Below, piece after piece: positions 1 through 7,360 of a stretch of 14,471 bases of DNA. Source of the stretch: Gemmatimonas sp. UBA7669 (GTDB lineage Bacteria > Gemmatimonadota > Gemmatimonadetes > Gemmatimonadales > Gemmatimonadaceae); NCBI RefSeq assembly GCF_002483225.1, contig NZ_DLHL01000022.1, positions 1 to 14,471 on the forward strand, given 5' to 3'. The stretch's first letter is position 1, and each line of letters opens with the position of its first letter. Position numbers and translations under genes: made by a program. A model generated the notes under the pieces. That model saw nothing but the letters and a program-made list of their open reading frames with translations. It searched no databases and had not been told where the DNA came from.

Positions 1-149
1 TGAACAACCTCCTTAGCATCTACAGCTAGGCGCCGCAATCCAGCGAGCGCACCCAACGCCCCAGCCGCATGCAGGAAGCGGCGGCGGGTCACTGGCGCAG
101 CACCAATGCGCACGGAAATGGATCGCTCTGATTCGTCCATGGGAACCAT
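1..149 (-). CDS. N-terminus of Tat-exported protein, probably a copper multicopper oxidase (partial)
   Basis: An open minus-strand frame with no stop runs from an ATG at 149 off the left edge, giving 49 visible codons. A second in-frame ATG at 140 is equally possible, and neither has a convincing Shine-Dalgarno sequence. Counted from the 140 start, residues 18-24 read TRRRFLH, a good twin-arginine motif. It is followed by a weakly hydrophobic Ala/Gly/Leu stretch (AAGALGALAGL), as expected of a Tat leader. Tat export suits enzymes folded around cofactors in the cytoplasm, and multicopper oxidases of the CopA/CueO type are the usual Tat substrates next to CopD and Cus genes. The leader is seen in the sequence; the oxidase identity comes only from context, because no copper-binding motif lies inside the window. 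The gene follows the DUF305 gene on the same strand, 199 bases downstream of its stop, so it may be co-transcribed or have its own promoter. Confidence 0.6.
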   Translation of the reverse strand, partial: MVPMDESERSISVRIGAAPVTRRRFLHAAGALGALAGLRRLAVDAKEVV

Positions 150-310
150 CGGTTCAAGAGGCACGTGGGAAAATCAGACGCACGTGCTTACGGCGGCGCC
201 CTGTCAGACAGGCACGCAGCGCAATTTCGAGGCGAACCGCGTCACACGGTACTGTCTCGTCATGCCGGCCACTTGCGAATAACGGCGCGGGGGTCGCGAA
301 CGAAGAATCC

Positions 311-351
311 TAGGCAGGCGCCGGCCCGCATCCGCCGCGCCGCCTCGCCTA
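311..351 (-). terminator. Hairpin at the end of the DUF305 gene
   Basis: TAGGCAGGCG at 311-320 pairs with CGCCTCGCCTA at 341-351, a ten-base-pair stem with one bulged base. It begins at the TAG stop of the DUF305 gene. No T-run follows on the minus strand, so it may be a processing or stability hairpin, or an attenuator before the downstream Tat-protein gene, rather than a classical intrinsic terminator. Confidence 0.35.
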
Positions 352-1050
352 TTGCCCCGACACCTTGCGCTGAAACTGCGCGATTTCGCGCGTCTGGTCG
401 CGCTTCATGCGCTCGGCCATTGCCTTGACCTTCGCGTCCTTCAGCATCGGCAGGTAGTGGTCGATCATCTGCGTCGCCTGCTGGTGATGCTGTACCACGT
501 GGTGGTAGAACATCCGGTCAAATGCGGCGCCACTCAATGGCTTGAGTTGGTCGAGCATGCGCTGATTGTCGGGCCTGATCTTCGGATCGTACCGATCTTT
601 GTACTGCCGCTCCAACTTGGTCACCATCGAATCAAGCTCGGCGTCCTGCTTGGTGTCGAGCATCTCGGCATCGGCCTGCGTCGTGGCCGACCCCCGCTTA
701 ACTTCGACGGTCAGATGGGCCATCGCGATCATCCCCTTGTGATGCTCGCTCATCATACGCAGAAAGTCGCGGTCCGGATCGCTGGTGGCACCACCGCTGA
801 CTGTCATGTTGCCAACGGTGCTCATGGCGCGGTGGTCCATTCCGGCCATGCTGCCGCTATCGGGTGCAGCCGCGCTCGTCAATGAACCGGCCACTACCGC
901 AGCCGCGGTGTCACCAGTGGTCGGTCGATCCGTCTTGGGCGAACAGGCTGTCGTCAGCGCAAACGTCGACACGGCGAAGAGACGTGCCCCGACCCAGACG
1001 CCCTCACGGCATGCGCGCTGACCACTTTGAAACTTCCTCAAATCCTGCAT
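349..1050 (-). CDS. DUF305 family Met/His-rich lipoprotein
   Basis: A 233-residue protein. The ATG at 1050 is preferred over upstream codons in the same frame because GAGG lies five bases before it and because it puts a lipoprotein leader at the N-terminus: a hydrophobic stretch ending in LTTAC, with Cys36 as the predicted lipidated residue. Residues 46-90 are a low-complexity linker with a Met/His patch (MAGMDHRAM). The DUF305 domain spans about 91-230, with the family hallmarks SEHHKGMIAMAH (101-112) and FYHHVVQHHQQATQM (181-195). DUF305 proteins are ferritin-like helical proteins that recur in copper and silver resistance clusters; the paired HHxxM motifs suggest metal binding, but no reaction is established. 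The gene lies downstream of copD with 215 bases between them, including a copy of the shared operator (1141-1157), so it probably has its own copper-controlled promoter with a leader near 90 bases. Confidence 0.92.
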   Translation of the reverse strand: MQDLRKFQSGQRACREGVWVGARLFAVSTFALTTACSPKTDRPTTGDTAAAVVAGSLTSAAAPDSGSMAGMDHRAMSTVGNMTVSGGATSDPDRDFLRMMSEHHKGMIAMAHLTVEVKRGSATTQADAEMLDTKQDAELDSMVTKLERQYKDRYDPKIRPDNQRMLDQLKPLSGAAFDRMFYHHVVQHHQQATQMIDHYLPMLKDAKVKAMAERMKRDQTREIAQFQRKVSGQ

Positions 1051-1140
1051 GACTGCCTCGTGGAGAAGAAGGAACTCTCGCGGCACGCCGCCGCATTCGC
1101 GACCTCGGCGGGCGTGCGTAGGCACGGCTCTGGAAGGTAC

Positions 1141-1157
1141 CTTTACTCAGGATAAAG
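1141..1157 (-). promoter_or_regulatory. Putative copper-regulon operator, copy 1 (upstream of DUF305)
   Basis: CTTTACTCAGGATAAAG is an inverted repeat with CTTTA/TAAAG arms and a seven-base spacer; the arms extend to CCTTTA/TAAAGG at 1140-1158. It shares TTTACnnAGnnTAAA with copies at 2209-2225 and 10928-10944. It ends 91 bases before the DUF305 start codon. A TATCCT hexamer inside it on the minus strand could be a -10 element, but no good -35 sits 16-18 bases upstream. The perfect palindrome AAGGTACCTT (1134-1143) overlaps its left end. Confidence 0.6.
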
Positions 1158-1265
1158 GACTCCAGCACAAAGCGTACCGTCGGTGACCAAAACGTGCCGT
1201 GAGTTCTCGACATTCTTTGCGTGCATGCCTTGGCTCAAGGCGAACACATCCATCGCCCTCTGCCG

Positions 1266-2189
1266 TCAAGCCGGCAGCTCCGTCGCGACGAGCGTTGCCG
1301 TGACCAGCAGGATACCGATGCCAATGCCGAGCTCGAGCCACGCGCTGATGCGAAATGCCGATACGGCTTGTCCCTTCTCCAAGCGTGGCAGCACGAAGCG
1401 CCAATTCCAGCCACCCAATGCCAGTGTGGGCATCACGAGGAGCACCTTGAGCAGCACGAGGCGCGCGTAGGACGGTCCCCACAAGGAATCAAGACGCACG
1501 CCATGCAGCCACGCCATCGCTGCCCCCGAGACGAGGAGCACGCTCACGGCGAGCTGCGCCACCCTTGAGAAGGCCGAGAGCGCGGACGCTTGCACCGTCA
1601 GCGGTGCCCGCAGGAGCCCGCCCACAATGAGGACAGCCAGCAGACCGAGCCACTGTCCGGCGGCCACGAGATGCAGAACGTGAGCGACCACGCCGATGAC
1701 GGGAGGGGTGACGGTGACGGCATGTCCCCCGAGCGCTTGTCCCACAACAAGCGCAAGGAGGGCACCGCTCGCCAGGAACTGGTCACGCGTCCGACGCCGA
1801 CCGGTGGCGTTCGGCAGCGCCATCAGGCCGGCTATTGCGACACCCTGCAACAACCACGCTCGTCCCCAGGCGGTGTCCCACGTGAGCGTCCAGACCCCAT
1901 CGAGATCCCACGCGGCGGGCGGACCGAAGAAGGCCAACGCTTGCATGGCCCATCGGGCGATCCACGCGATGATCCACGCGACCCAACCGAATCGCTGGAC
2001 GTCAAGCAGACGGCGCAGCAACCGCCGACAGGCGCGCCGCGGGTCCGCGCTGTCGAGCCGACCGCGGGTACGCACCCATGGCATGACCCCGCGAAGGGCG
2101 ACGGCGGAGCCGATGACGGCGAGGAGCGCCGCATATGATACGAGACGCGTGACGACGAATGACGGCGACTCGACACTGAAGGGGTCCAT
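1266..2189 (-). CDS. copD: CopD-family copper resistance membrane protein
   Basis: A 307-residue polytopic inner-membrane protein with about eight hydrophobic segments. The ATG at 2189 has GGAG five bases upstream. The C-terminal CopD domain is recognisable at about 205-270: FSRVAQLAVSVLLVSGAAMAW, then SYARLVLLKVLL, then a WNWRFVLPRL segment matching the family's N-x-x-x-x-P-x-L signature. His156, His170 and His173 lie in or beside membrane segments and are candidate copper ligands. CopD proteins are thought to move copper across the inner membrane, usually alongside periplasmic CopC; no CopC domain is fused here and no copC gene is in the window. The family's precise role is unsettled. The operator at 2209-2225 lies 20 bases upstream of the start codon and overlaps a plausible promoter, which implies tight control. 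Confidence 0.9.
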   Translation of the reverse strand: MDPFSVESPSFVVTRLVSYAALLAVIGSAVALRGVMPWVRTRGRLDSADPRRACRRLLRRLLDVQRFGWVAWIIAWIARWAMQALAFFGPPAAWDLDGVWTLTWDTAWGRAWLLQGVAIAGLMALPNATGRRRTRDQFLASGALLALVVGQALGGHAVTVTPPVIGVVAHVLHLVAAGQWLGLLAVLIVGGLLRAPLTVQASALSAFSRVAQLAVSVLLVSGAAMAWLHGVRLDSLWGPSYARLVLLKVLLVMPTLALGGWNWRFVLPRLEKGQAVSAFRISAWLELGIGIGILLVTATLVATELPA

Positions 2190-2208
2190 GCTCGCTCCGC
2201 AAGGTTGA

Positions 2209-2225
2209 CTTTACGGAGCATAAAG
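2209..2225 (-). promoter_or_regulatory. Putative copper-regulon operator, copy 2 (overlaps copD promoter)
   Basis: CTTTACGGAGCATAAAG is an inverted repeat with five-base arms and a seven-base spacer. It is the second copy of TTTACnnAGnnTAAA. On the minus strand it covers the predicted -10 element of copD (TATGCT at 2222-2217), a position suited to repression or to promoter remodelling. Confidence 0.65.
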
Positions 2226-2245
2226 CCGTATCGGTCCAACGACAA
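2217..2245 (-). promoter_or_regulatory. Predicted copD promoter
   Basis: On the minus strand TTGTCG (2245-2240) and TATGCT (2222-2217) are separated by 17 bases, a good sigma70-like arrangement. The expected start point near 2211 leaves a leader of about 20 bases, just enough for the ribosome-binding site. The operator copy covers the -10. Confidence 0.5.
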
Positions 2246-2535
2246 GAGCGCGGAGGGCTCCACCGAACTCGAGGCAGTGACCAATCATGGGGAGACACGC
2301 GCAATACAACGTCGTGGCATGCGCGGACGCCGTCCGTGTCGGCGGGCGTGTCCGTCTACTCGCGACATTGCATGCTGGCATTCATTCAGCAAATCGCTCC
2401 GGTCAGAAAGATCGCGACCCCCATAAGTGGACAAGCGCCTCGATCGCTCGATAGCTTTGTGGTGCATATATCCGTAATCACGCCAACGCGATCACCGGGC
2501 GTAGGCAACCCTCGAACGCTGTGAGGTGAGTCGAC
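2246..2535. other. Divergent intergenic region between copD and the 2536 gene
   Basis: No convincing coding frame is seen on either strand in this stretch of about 290 bases. It should hold the plus-strand promoter for the gene at 2536; an AT-rich patch GCATATATCC near 2463-2472 is the most likely -10 area, but no clear -35 partner was found. No further copy of the TTTACnnAGnnTAAA motif is present. Confidence 0.4.
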
Positions 2536-3213
2536 ATGCCGAGCCACGACATCCAGAAGCGCTCGCGCTGCAGCTGGCTGGTGAGAGCGGCGGTACTTGT
2601 GCTACCAGCTCTCCCAGTACCCCCGCTCCTTGGGCAAGTGAGCGAGTCCGCCCAGCAGCAGCCGCGGGTGACCATACACCCCGTCGTGGGGGCGCACGTA
2701 CCGGTGGGCGAATCCCGAAAGTCTGTGCTAGGGGGCCCTCTGGCCGGTGTCCAGCTCGGGCTGCCTCTGCCTCGCGTCGGCGCCCTGCAGACCGCGTTCG
2801 TCCTGACCGGCTTCGCCGCGCGCACGCGAGTCGCTCCCGTCGCAGACGGAGTTGACGCGATCGCGCAGGGTGTGGTCACGCTCTACGACTACGATGCTGG
2901 CGTCGAGCTAGCTCCATCGAAGTCCCCCAGTCTGCATTCGTCCCTCGCGGCATGGCACCCGTTCGTGGGGATCGGAGGTGGCGGGCGCCGAGTGAGCGGC
3001 AGAGCACGTGGCGACGCCGGCCGTTCCGGAGGCGCGTTCTATCTGACGCTGGGCAGCGAGTGGCGACGTGTTCCCCTTCAGCGAACGGCGGTGCGCGGGG
3101 AGTTCCGCGCATACCGCTCGAACGCTTTGCCTCCAGCCTCGTCGAGTGATATGTCGCGGCCGTGGCGAACAGATCTTGTGGTCGCCCTCGCCCTCGCCTT
3201 TCATTTCCGATAG
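2536..3213 (+). CDS. Secreted protein of unknown function, possible outer-membrane beta-barrel
   Basis: A 225-residue protein. The ATG at 2536 has GAGGTGAG a few bases upstream. Residues 1-34 look like a Sec leader: a basic start (KRSRCSWLVR) and a hydrophobic, Pro-rich core ending near LLGQ. The mature part has alternating polar and hydrophobic stretches (VTIHPVVGAHVPVG, GGAFYLTLGSEWRRV, TDLVVALALAFHF) and a C-terminal aromatic residue close to the end, as in small outer-membrane beta-barrels. A Gly/Arg-rich loop at about 146-164 lies between two candidate strands. No family is recognised. It is divergent from copD and upstream of the DUF411 gene on the same strand, so it may be metal-related, but nothing in it shows metal binding. 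Confidence 0.7.
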   Translation: MPSHDIQKRSRCSWLVRAAVLVLPALPVPPLLGQVSESAQQQPRVTIHPVVGAHVPVGESRKSVLGGPLAGVQLGLPLPRVGALQTAFVLTGFAARTRVAPVADGVDAIAQGVVTLYDYDAGVELAPSKSPSLHSSLAAWHPFVGIGGGGRRVSGRARGDAGRSGGAFYLTLGSEWRRVPLQRTAVRGEFRAYRSNALPPASSSDMSRPWRTDLVVALALAFHFR

Positions 3214-3322
3214 TACCGGTCCGAGAGCACCGGCGCCGATCGGGCGCGCGGCTCCGGTTACACGACATCATGGTCAGGGAGCGCCCGATGGCCGCCGCAT
3301 CTCCCCGGCTCGATCTTTTTGA

Positions 3323-3341
3323 AGCGAACCGTGCGTTCGCT
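3323..3341. promoter_or_regulatory. Palindrome upstream of the DUF411 gene
   Basis: AGCGAAC-CGTGC-GTTCGCT is a perfect seven-base-pair inverted repeat 77 bases before the DUF411 start codon. It could be an operator or a leader hairpin. It has no T-run after it on the plus strand and does not resemble the TTTACnnAGnnTAAA sites. Confidence 0.3.
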
Positions 3342-3418
3342 CGGTCGCCGCTCACTCATCACCGCATTCGTTGCGTCGCGACCAGCCGATCACTCTCAAG
3401 GGAAGACCCAGAAGCACC

Positions 3419-3940
3419 ATGGATACCGATTCTGTGCGTGTCGGACGACGCGGTGGCGGTCGTCTTGCGATATCGTCCCTACTCCTAGCTGGTCTCGTGG
3501 TGGGCTGCTCCCCGCTGTCGGGCGACGCGGTCGGTGCCGCGGCAACGACGCGCACGGCGGAAGCGAGCCGGCCGACGCTCATGGTGTATAAAAGCCCGTC
3601 GTGCATGTGCTGCCATCGATGGGTGGAGCACATGCAGAACGCGGGTTTTCGTGTGGAAGTGCACGACACAACCGATCTCGCCGGCATCAAAGCAAAAGCT
3701 GGTATCGAGTCGTCCCTGGCGTCCTGCCACACGGCCTTCGTCGGTCGCTATGCGATTGAAGGCCATGTACCCGCCGCAGATGTGGAGCGGCTGCTGCGCG
3801 AGCACCCGGACGTCGCAGGGTTGACGGCACCTGGTATGCCGAATGGCGCGCCCGGCATGGAAAGCCTCATGCGAGACAAGTACGACGTGCTGGCGTTCCA
3901 ACGCGATGGTGCCACCAGCAGGTTTGCCACACACCCGTAA
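3419..3940 (+). CDS. DUF411 metal-binding lipoprotein
   Basis: A 173-residue protein. The ATG at 3419 is chosen over an in-frame TTG at 3371 because it gives a compact lipoprotein leader: basic VGRRGGGR, hydrophobic AISSLLLAGLVVG, then Cys30. The DUF411 domain covers about 51-162. Its thioredoxin-like opening reads VYKSPSCMCCHRWVEHM, with the metal-site cysteines C62, C64 and C65; the middle position, often Gly in relatives, is Met here. The second signature SCHTAFVGRYAIEGHVPAADV (102-122) holds C103, H104 and H116. A PGMPNGAPGM segment near 138-147 adds methionines. DUF411 proteins recur in copper and other metal resistance clusters and probably bind Cu(I) in the periplasm, but the biochemical role is not settled. 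The gene is convergent with cusA and has no copy of the shared operator upstream, so its control may differ. Confidence 0.92.
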   Translation: MDTDSVRVGRRGGGRLAISSLLLAGLVVGCSPLSGDAVGAAATTRTAEASRPTLMVYKSPSCMCCHRWVEHMQNAGFRVEVHDTTDLAGIKAKAGIESSLASCHTAFVGRYAIEGHVPAADVERLLREHPDVAGLTAPGMPNGAPGMESLMRDKYDVLAFQRDGATSRFATHP

Positions 3941-3949
3941 ATGCCGACA

Positions 3950-3975
3950 CGGTGACGGCCTCGACGCCGTCACCG
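3950..3975 (+). terminator. Hairpin after the DUF411 gene
   Basis: CGGTGACGGC and GCCGTCACCG form a perfect ten-base-pair stem with a six-base loop, starting ten bases after the DUF411 stop codon. There is no clear T-run, but position and stem strength suit a terminator for the plus-strand gene. Confidence 0.6.
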
Positions 3976-3984
3976 CGGTTCCAC

Positions 3985-4027
3985 CGACTCCGCCATTCGG
4001 CCGTCAACGTGCCGGATGGCGGAGTCG
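3985..4027 (-). terminator. Hairpin after cusA
   Basis: CGACTCCGCCAT (3985-3996) pairs perfectly with ATGGCGGAGTCG (4016-4027). The stem continues after one T-G step with CGGC/GCCG, for about 16 pairs around a nine-base loop. It begins four bases past the cusA stop codon on the minus strand and likely ends the Cus operon and blocks read-through into the DUF411 gene. It lacks a T-run. Confidence 0.6.
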
Positions 4028-4030
4028 CAT

Positions 4031-7000
4031 TCAGGCCGGCGTTGGCTCGGGCATCGCGGCCGTGGCCGGCAGGCTCGCGTCGTCGGCGCCGTCGTCCTCC
4101 ACCCGTCCATGGCGCACTTCCCATTCCTTCCAGAGGGAGTAGACCGCCGGGATCACGAGCAGCGTGAGCACCGTACTCGAGATCATGCCGCCGACCATGG
4201 GTGCGGCGATCCGCTTCATCACACTCGAACCCGTGCCCGACGTCCACAGGATTGGCAGCAGCCCCGCCATGATCGCCGTCACGGTCATCATCTTGGGGCG
4301 TACCCGCTCGACGGCGCCTTCCATGACGGCCGCGTAGAGATGATGCAGGGTCACCTGCCCGCCCGCCGCGCGTGCGCGTTCCCGTTCACTGCGCCAGGCG
4401 TGATCGAGATAGATAAGCATGACCACCCCCGTTTCTGCCGCCACGCCAGCCAACGCGATGAATCCGATGGCGACGGCCACCGACCAGTTGTAGCCCAGCA
4501 GAAAAATGAACCACAAACCGCCAACCAACGCGAACGGCAGCGAGAGCATCACGATCATGGTCTCGCCAACGCTCTTGAAGTTGAAATACAACAGCAGGAA
4601 GATGAGCACGAGCGTCGCGGGAATCACCAGTCGCATGGTCTGCTTGGCACGCTCCATGTACTCGAACTGGCCACTCCAGACCACCGTGTAGCCAGCGGGA
4701 AACTTCACCATCTCCGTCACCCGACGCTGCGCCTCTTGCACGTAGCCGCCAATGTCGCGCCCGGAGACATCAACGTAGACCCAGGCGGTCGGCATGGCGC
4801 CTTCGGTACGCACCACCATCGGCCCCGGCACCGGTCGAATCGTCGCGACTTGTCCGAGCGGTACCTGACTGACGCCCGCCCGCGCCGAGAGCCCCGCCCC
4901 CCGGGCGCTCATGCCGCCCATGGCGTCACCGCCAGCGGCACGCCCAGCCGTGTTGATCGGAATCAGCACGGCCGCGAGGCGCTCCGGGCTATCGCGCAGT
5001 TCCTGCGGATAGCGCACGCGCACGCCGTAGCGCTCACGTCCTTCCACGGTCTGCGTGATGACCATGCCGCCGATCGCCGTGGCAATCACCTCCTGGACGT
5101 CGCCAACATTGAGCCCATACCGTGCCGCCGCCCGTCGATCGATATCGATGTCGACGTAGTAGCCACTCACGGCGCGCTCCGCAAACGCGCTGCGCGTGCC
5201 CGGCACCATCTGCACGGCCGTCTCCACCTCTTTCGCCAGACGTTCCAGCTCTGCCAGATCAGGTCCGAACACCTTGATCCCCACGGGCGTGCGGATGCCC
5301 GTGGCCAACATGTCGATGCGGCCGCGAATCGGCATGGTCCACGCATTGGTGACGCCAGGCATGCGTACGGCCGAATCCATCTGCGCCACGAGTCCCTCGT
5401 ACGTCACACCCGCACGCCACTCCTGCTCGGGCTTGAGCGTGATCGTGGTCTCGAACATGTCGAGCCCGGCCGGATCGGTCGCGGTATTGGCGCGCCCGGC
5501 CTTCCCCCAGACGTGCTCCACTTCGGGAAACTGCTTGAGGATCCGATCCTGTCCGGCGAGCAGTTCACGCGCCCGGGCCACGCTGACCCCTGGCAGCGTC
5601 TGCGGCATGAACAGAATGGTGCCCTCTTCAACCGGCGGCATGAACTCACTGCCAATGCGCGCCCATGGAATCCAGGACAGCACCAGGGTGACCATGGCGA
5701 CGGCGATCACCGGCCACCGATGACGAAGCACCGTTGTGATCATCGGTCGATAGAGACGAATGAGGGCGCGGTTGATCGGGTTGGCCTGTTCCCGATAGAT
5801 CTTCCCACGGATGAACAGACCCATGGCCACCGGCACCAGCGTGACCGACAGGAGCGAGGCAGACGCCATCGCGAACGTCTTGGTGAACGCCAGGGGCTTG
5901 AACAAACGGCCTTCCTGGCCACCGAGTGTGAACACCGGCAGGAAGCTTACGGTGATGATGAGCAGCGAGAAGAACAGCGCCGGCCCGACCTCCCGCGACG
6001 ATTCGACCACGACGCGCCACCGCTCGCGGGAGGTCAGTACCGATGTCGAGAACGAACGCTGCCCGGACGCCGCCTCGCCTTCCTTGGCAACGATGGCGCG
6101 CTCGAGATGCTTGTGCATGTTCTCGATCATGACGATGGCGGCGTCGATCATGGCGCCGATGGCAATGGCAATCCCGCCGAGCGACATAATGTCGGCGCCC
6201 ACACCGATGCTCCGCATCGCAATGAACGCCATCAGGATGCCGATCGGCAGGGTGATGATGGCCACCAGCGCTGAGCTGGCATGCAGCAGGAACACCACGC
6301 ACACCAGCGCGACGATGAGCGACTCTTCGAGCAGCTTTCCCTGCAAGTTCTCGATCGCGTGTTCGATGAGCGACGACCGATCGTACACCGGGCGGATCAC
6401 CACCCCGGGCGGAAGCCCGGACTGAATACGTGCCAGCTTCTGTTTGATGCGCTCGATCACCGCCAGCGCGTTCTCACCGAAGCGCATGACGACGATCGCC
6501 CCGACCGCATCGCCACGGCCGTCCAGTTCGGCAATGCCACGTCGAACGGCGGGGCCGATACTCACGCGTCCCAGTTCGGCGACACGAACCGGCGTGCCAG
6601 CCGCTGAGGCGCTGACCACCACGTTCTCGATGTCCGAGAGCGATTTGAGATACCCCAGGCCGCGCACCATATACTCGCGTTCGGAGAGCTCCATGACCAT
6701 GGCGCCCACGTCGGCGTTGGCGTTCTGGATGGCGGCCATCACGCGACCAACCGGAATGCCATAGGCCTGCAGCTTGGTGGGATCCAGATCCACCTGGTAC
6801 TGCTTTTCATAGCCGCCGAGCGAGGCCACTTCGCTCACACCGGGGACCGCTGTCAACTGATAGCGCAGATACCAGTCCTGCAACGAGCGCAGTTCGGCGA
6901 GGCTGAGTCGTCCCGTGGTATCCTCCAGGGCATACTGGTAGACCCACCCGAGCCCGGTCGCATCCGGTCCCAGTCGCGCGACCGCGCCCTTCGGCAGTCG

Positions 7001-7357
7001 GCCCTGGATGCCGTTCAGATACTCGAGGACGCGGCTGCGCGCCCAGTAGAGATCGGTCCCATCCTCGAAGATGATGTACACGAACGAGACGCCGAAGAAG
7101 GAATAGCCACGCACGACCCGGGAGCCTGGCACCTTCAGCATCTCCGCGGCAATCGGGTAGGTGATCTGGTCCTCGACGATACGTGGCGCCTGCTCGTTGT
7201 AATCGGTTTGCACAATGACCTGGACATCCGACAGGTCAGGGAGTGCCTCGAGGGGCGTACGCTTGACCGCCAAGACGCCCCCGACCATCGCGGCGACCGT
7301 AACCAGGAGTACGAGTAGCCGGTTGCTGACGGCCCAATTGATGATGCGCGGAAGCAT
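4031..7357 (-). CDS. cusA: CusA-type Cu(I)/Ag(I) RND efflux pump
   Basis: An 1108-residue inner-membrane pump that uses the proton gradient to expel monovalent copper or silver through the CusB adaptor and CusC channel. The ATG at 7357 has GGAGGT seven bases upstream, inside the end of cusB, and only three bases separate the two genes. The RND layout is complete: TM1 near 10-30, two large periplasmic loops, and twelve membrane segments in all. The TM4 motif GAMIDAAIVMIEN places the proton-relay Asp at 405, with M391, M403 and M410 nearby. The three-methionine substrate site of E. coli CusA is conserved with the same spacing as M584, M634 and M683 (LFMPQTLPG, LDMFETTITLKP, RIDMLATGI), arguing for Cu(I)/Ag(I) rather than Zn/Co/Cd. 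A Gly/Ala/Met-rich insertion of about 24 residues (about 805-829) and an acidic C-terminal tail (about 1086-1108) are unlike E. coli CusA. It is the last gene of the operon. Confidence 0.97.
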   Translation of the reverse strand: MLPRIINWAVSNRLLVLLVTVAAMVGGVLAVKRTPLEALPDLSDVQVIVQTDYNEQAPRIVEDQITYPIAAEMLKVPGSRVVRGYSFFGVSFVYIIFEDGTDLYWARSRVLEYLNGIQGRLPKGAVARLGPDATGLGWVYQYALEDTTGRLSLAELRSLQDWYLRYQLTAVPGVSEVASLGGYEKQYQVDLDPTKLQAYGIPVGRVMAAIQNANADVGAMVMELSEREYMVRGLGYLKSLSDIENVVVSASAAGTPVRVAELGRVSIGPAVRRGIAELDGRGDAVGAIVVMRFGENALAVIERIKQKLARIQSGLPPGVVIRPVYDRSSLIEHAIENLQGKLLEESLIVALVCVVFLLHASSALVAIITLPIGILMAFIAMRSIGVGADIMSLGGIAIAIGAMIDAAIVMIENMHKHLERAIVAKEGEAASGQRSFSTSVLTSRERWRVVVESSREVGPALFFSLLIITVSFLPVFTLGGQEGRLFKPLAFTKTFAMASASLLSVTLVPVAMGLFIRGKIYREQANPINRALIRLYRPMITTVLRHRWPVIAVAMVTLVLSWIPWARIGSEFMPPVEEGTILFMPQTLPGVSVARARELLAGQDRILKQFPEVEHVWGKAGRANTATDPAGLDMFETTITLKPEQEWRAGVTYEGLVAQMDSAVRMPGVTNAWTMPIRGRIDMLATGIRTPVGIKVFGPDLAELERLAKEVETAVQMVPGTRSAFAERAVSGYYVDIDIDRRAAARYGLNVGDVQEVIATAIGGMVITQTVEGRERYGVRVRYPQELRDSPERLAAVLIPINTAGRAAGGDAMGGMSARGAGLSARAGVSQVPLGQVATIRPVPGPMVVRTEGAMPTAWVYVDVSGRDIGGYVQEAQRRVTEMVKFPAGYTVVWSGQFEYMERAKQTMRLVIPATLVLIFLLLYFNFKSVGETMIVMLSLPFALVGGLWFIFLLGYNWSVAVAIGFIALAGVAAETGVVMLIYLDHAWRSERERARAAGGQVTLHHLYAAVMEGAVERVRPKMMTVTAIMAGLLPILWTSGTGSSVMKRIAAPMVGGMISSTVLTLLVIPAVYSLWKEWEVRHGRVEDDGADDASLPATAAMPEPTPA

Positions 7358-7360
7358 GGG

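Noticed and set aside
162..186. Two CACGTG hexamers 19 bases apart upstream of the Tat-protein gene
   Set aside because: A single six-base palindrome twice in GC-rich DNA is likely by chance, and nothing else in the spacing suggests a paired operator.
352..885. A 177-codon plus-strand open frame opposite the DUF305 gene
   Set aside because: The DUF305 motifs, lipobox and ribosome-binding site on the minus strand explain this stretch; the plus product is His/Leu/Arg-rich noise.
1260..1277. Six-base-pair hairpin over the copD stop codon
   Set aside because: CTGCCG-N6-CGGCAG is exact but short and without a T-run; not enough to call a terminator.
1266..2208. Several plus-strand and alternate-frame open frames opposite copD
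   Set aside because: They are shadows of copD, whose membrane segments and CopD domain are clear.
3216..3233. Five-base-pair hairpin after the 2536-3213 gene
   Set aside because: CCGGT-N8-ACCGG is too weak to call a terminator, and the DUF411 gene follows on the same strand.
4016..6274. A 752-codon plus-strand open frame opposite cusA
   Set aside because: It is the antisense of a strongly recognisable CusA gene. Its product is His/Arg/Asp-rich without domains; long open antisense frames are common in GC-rich genes with strong third-position bias.
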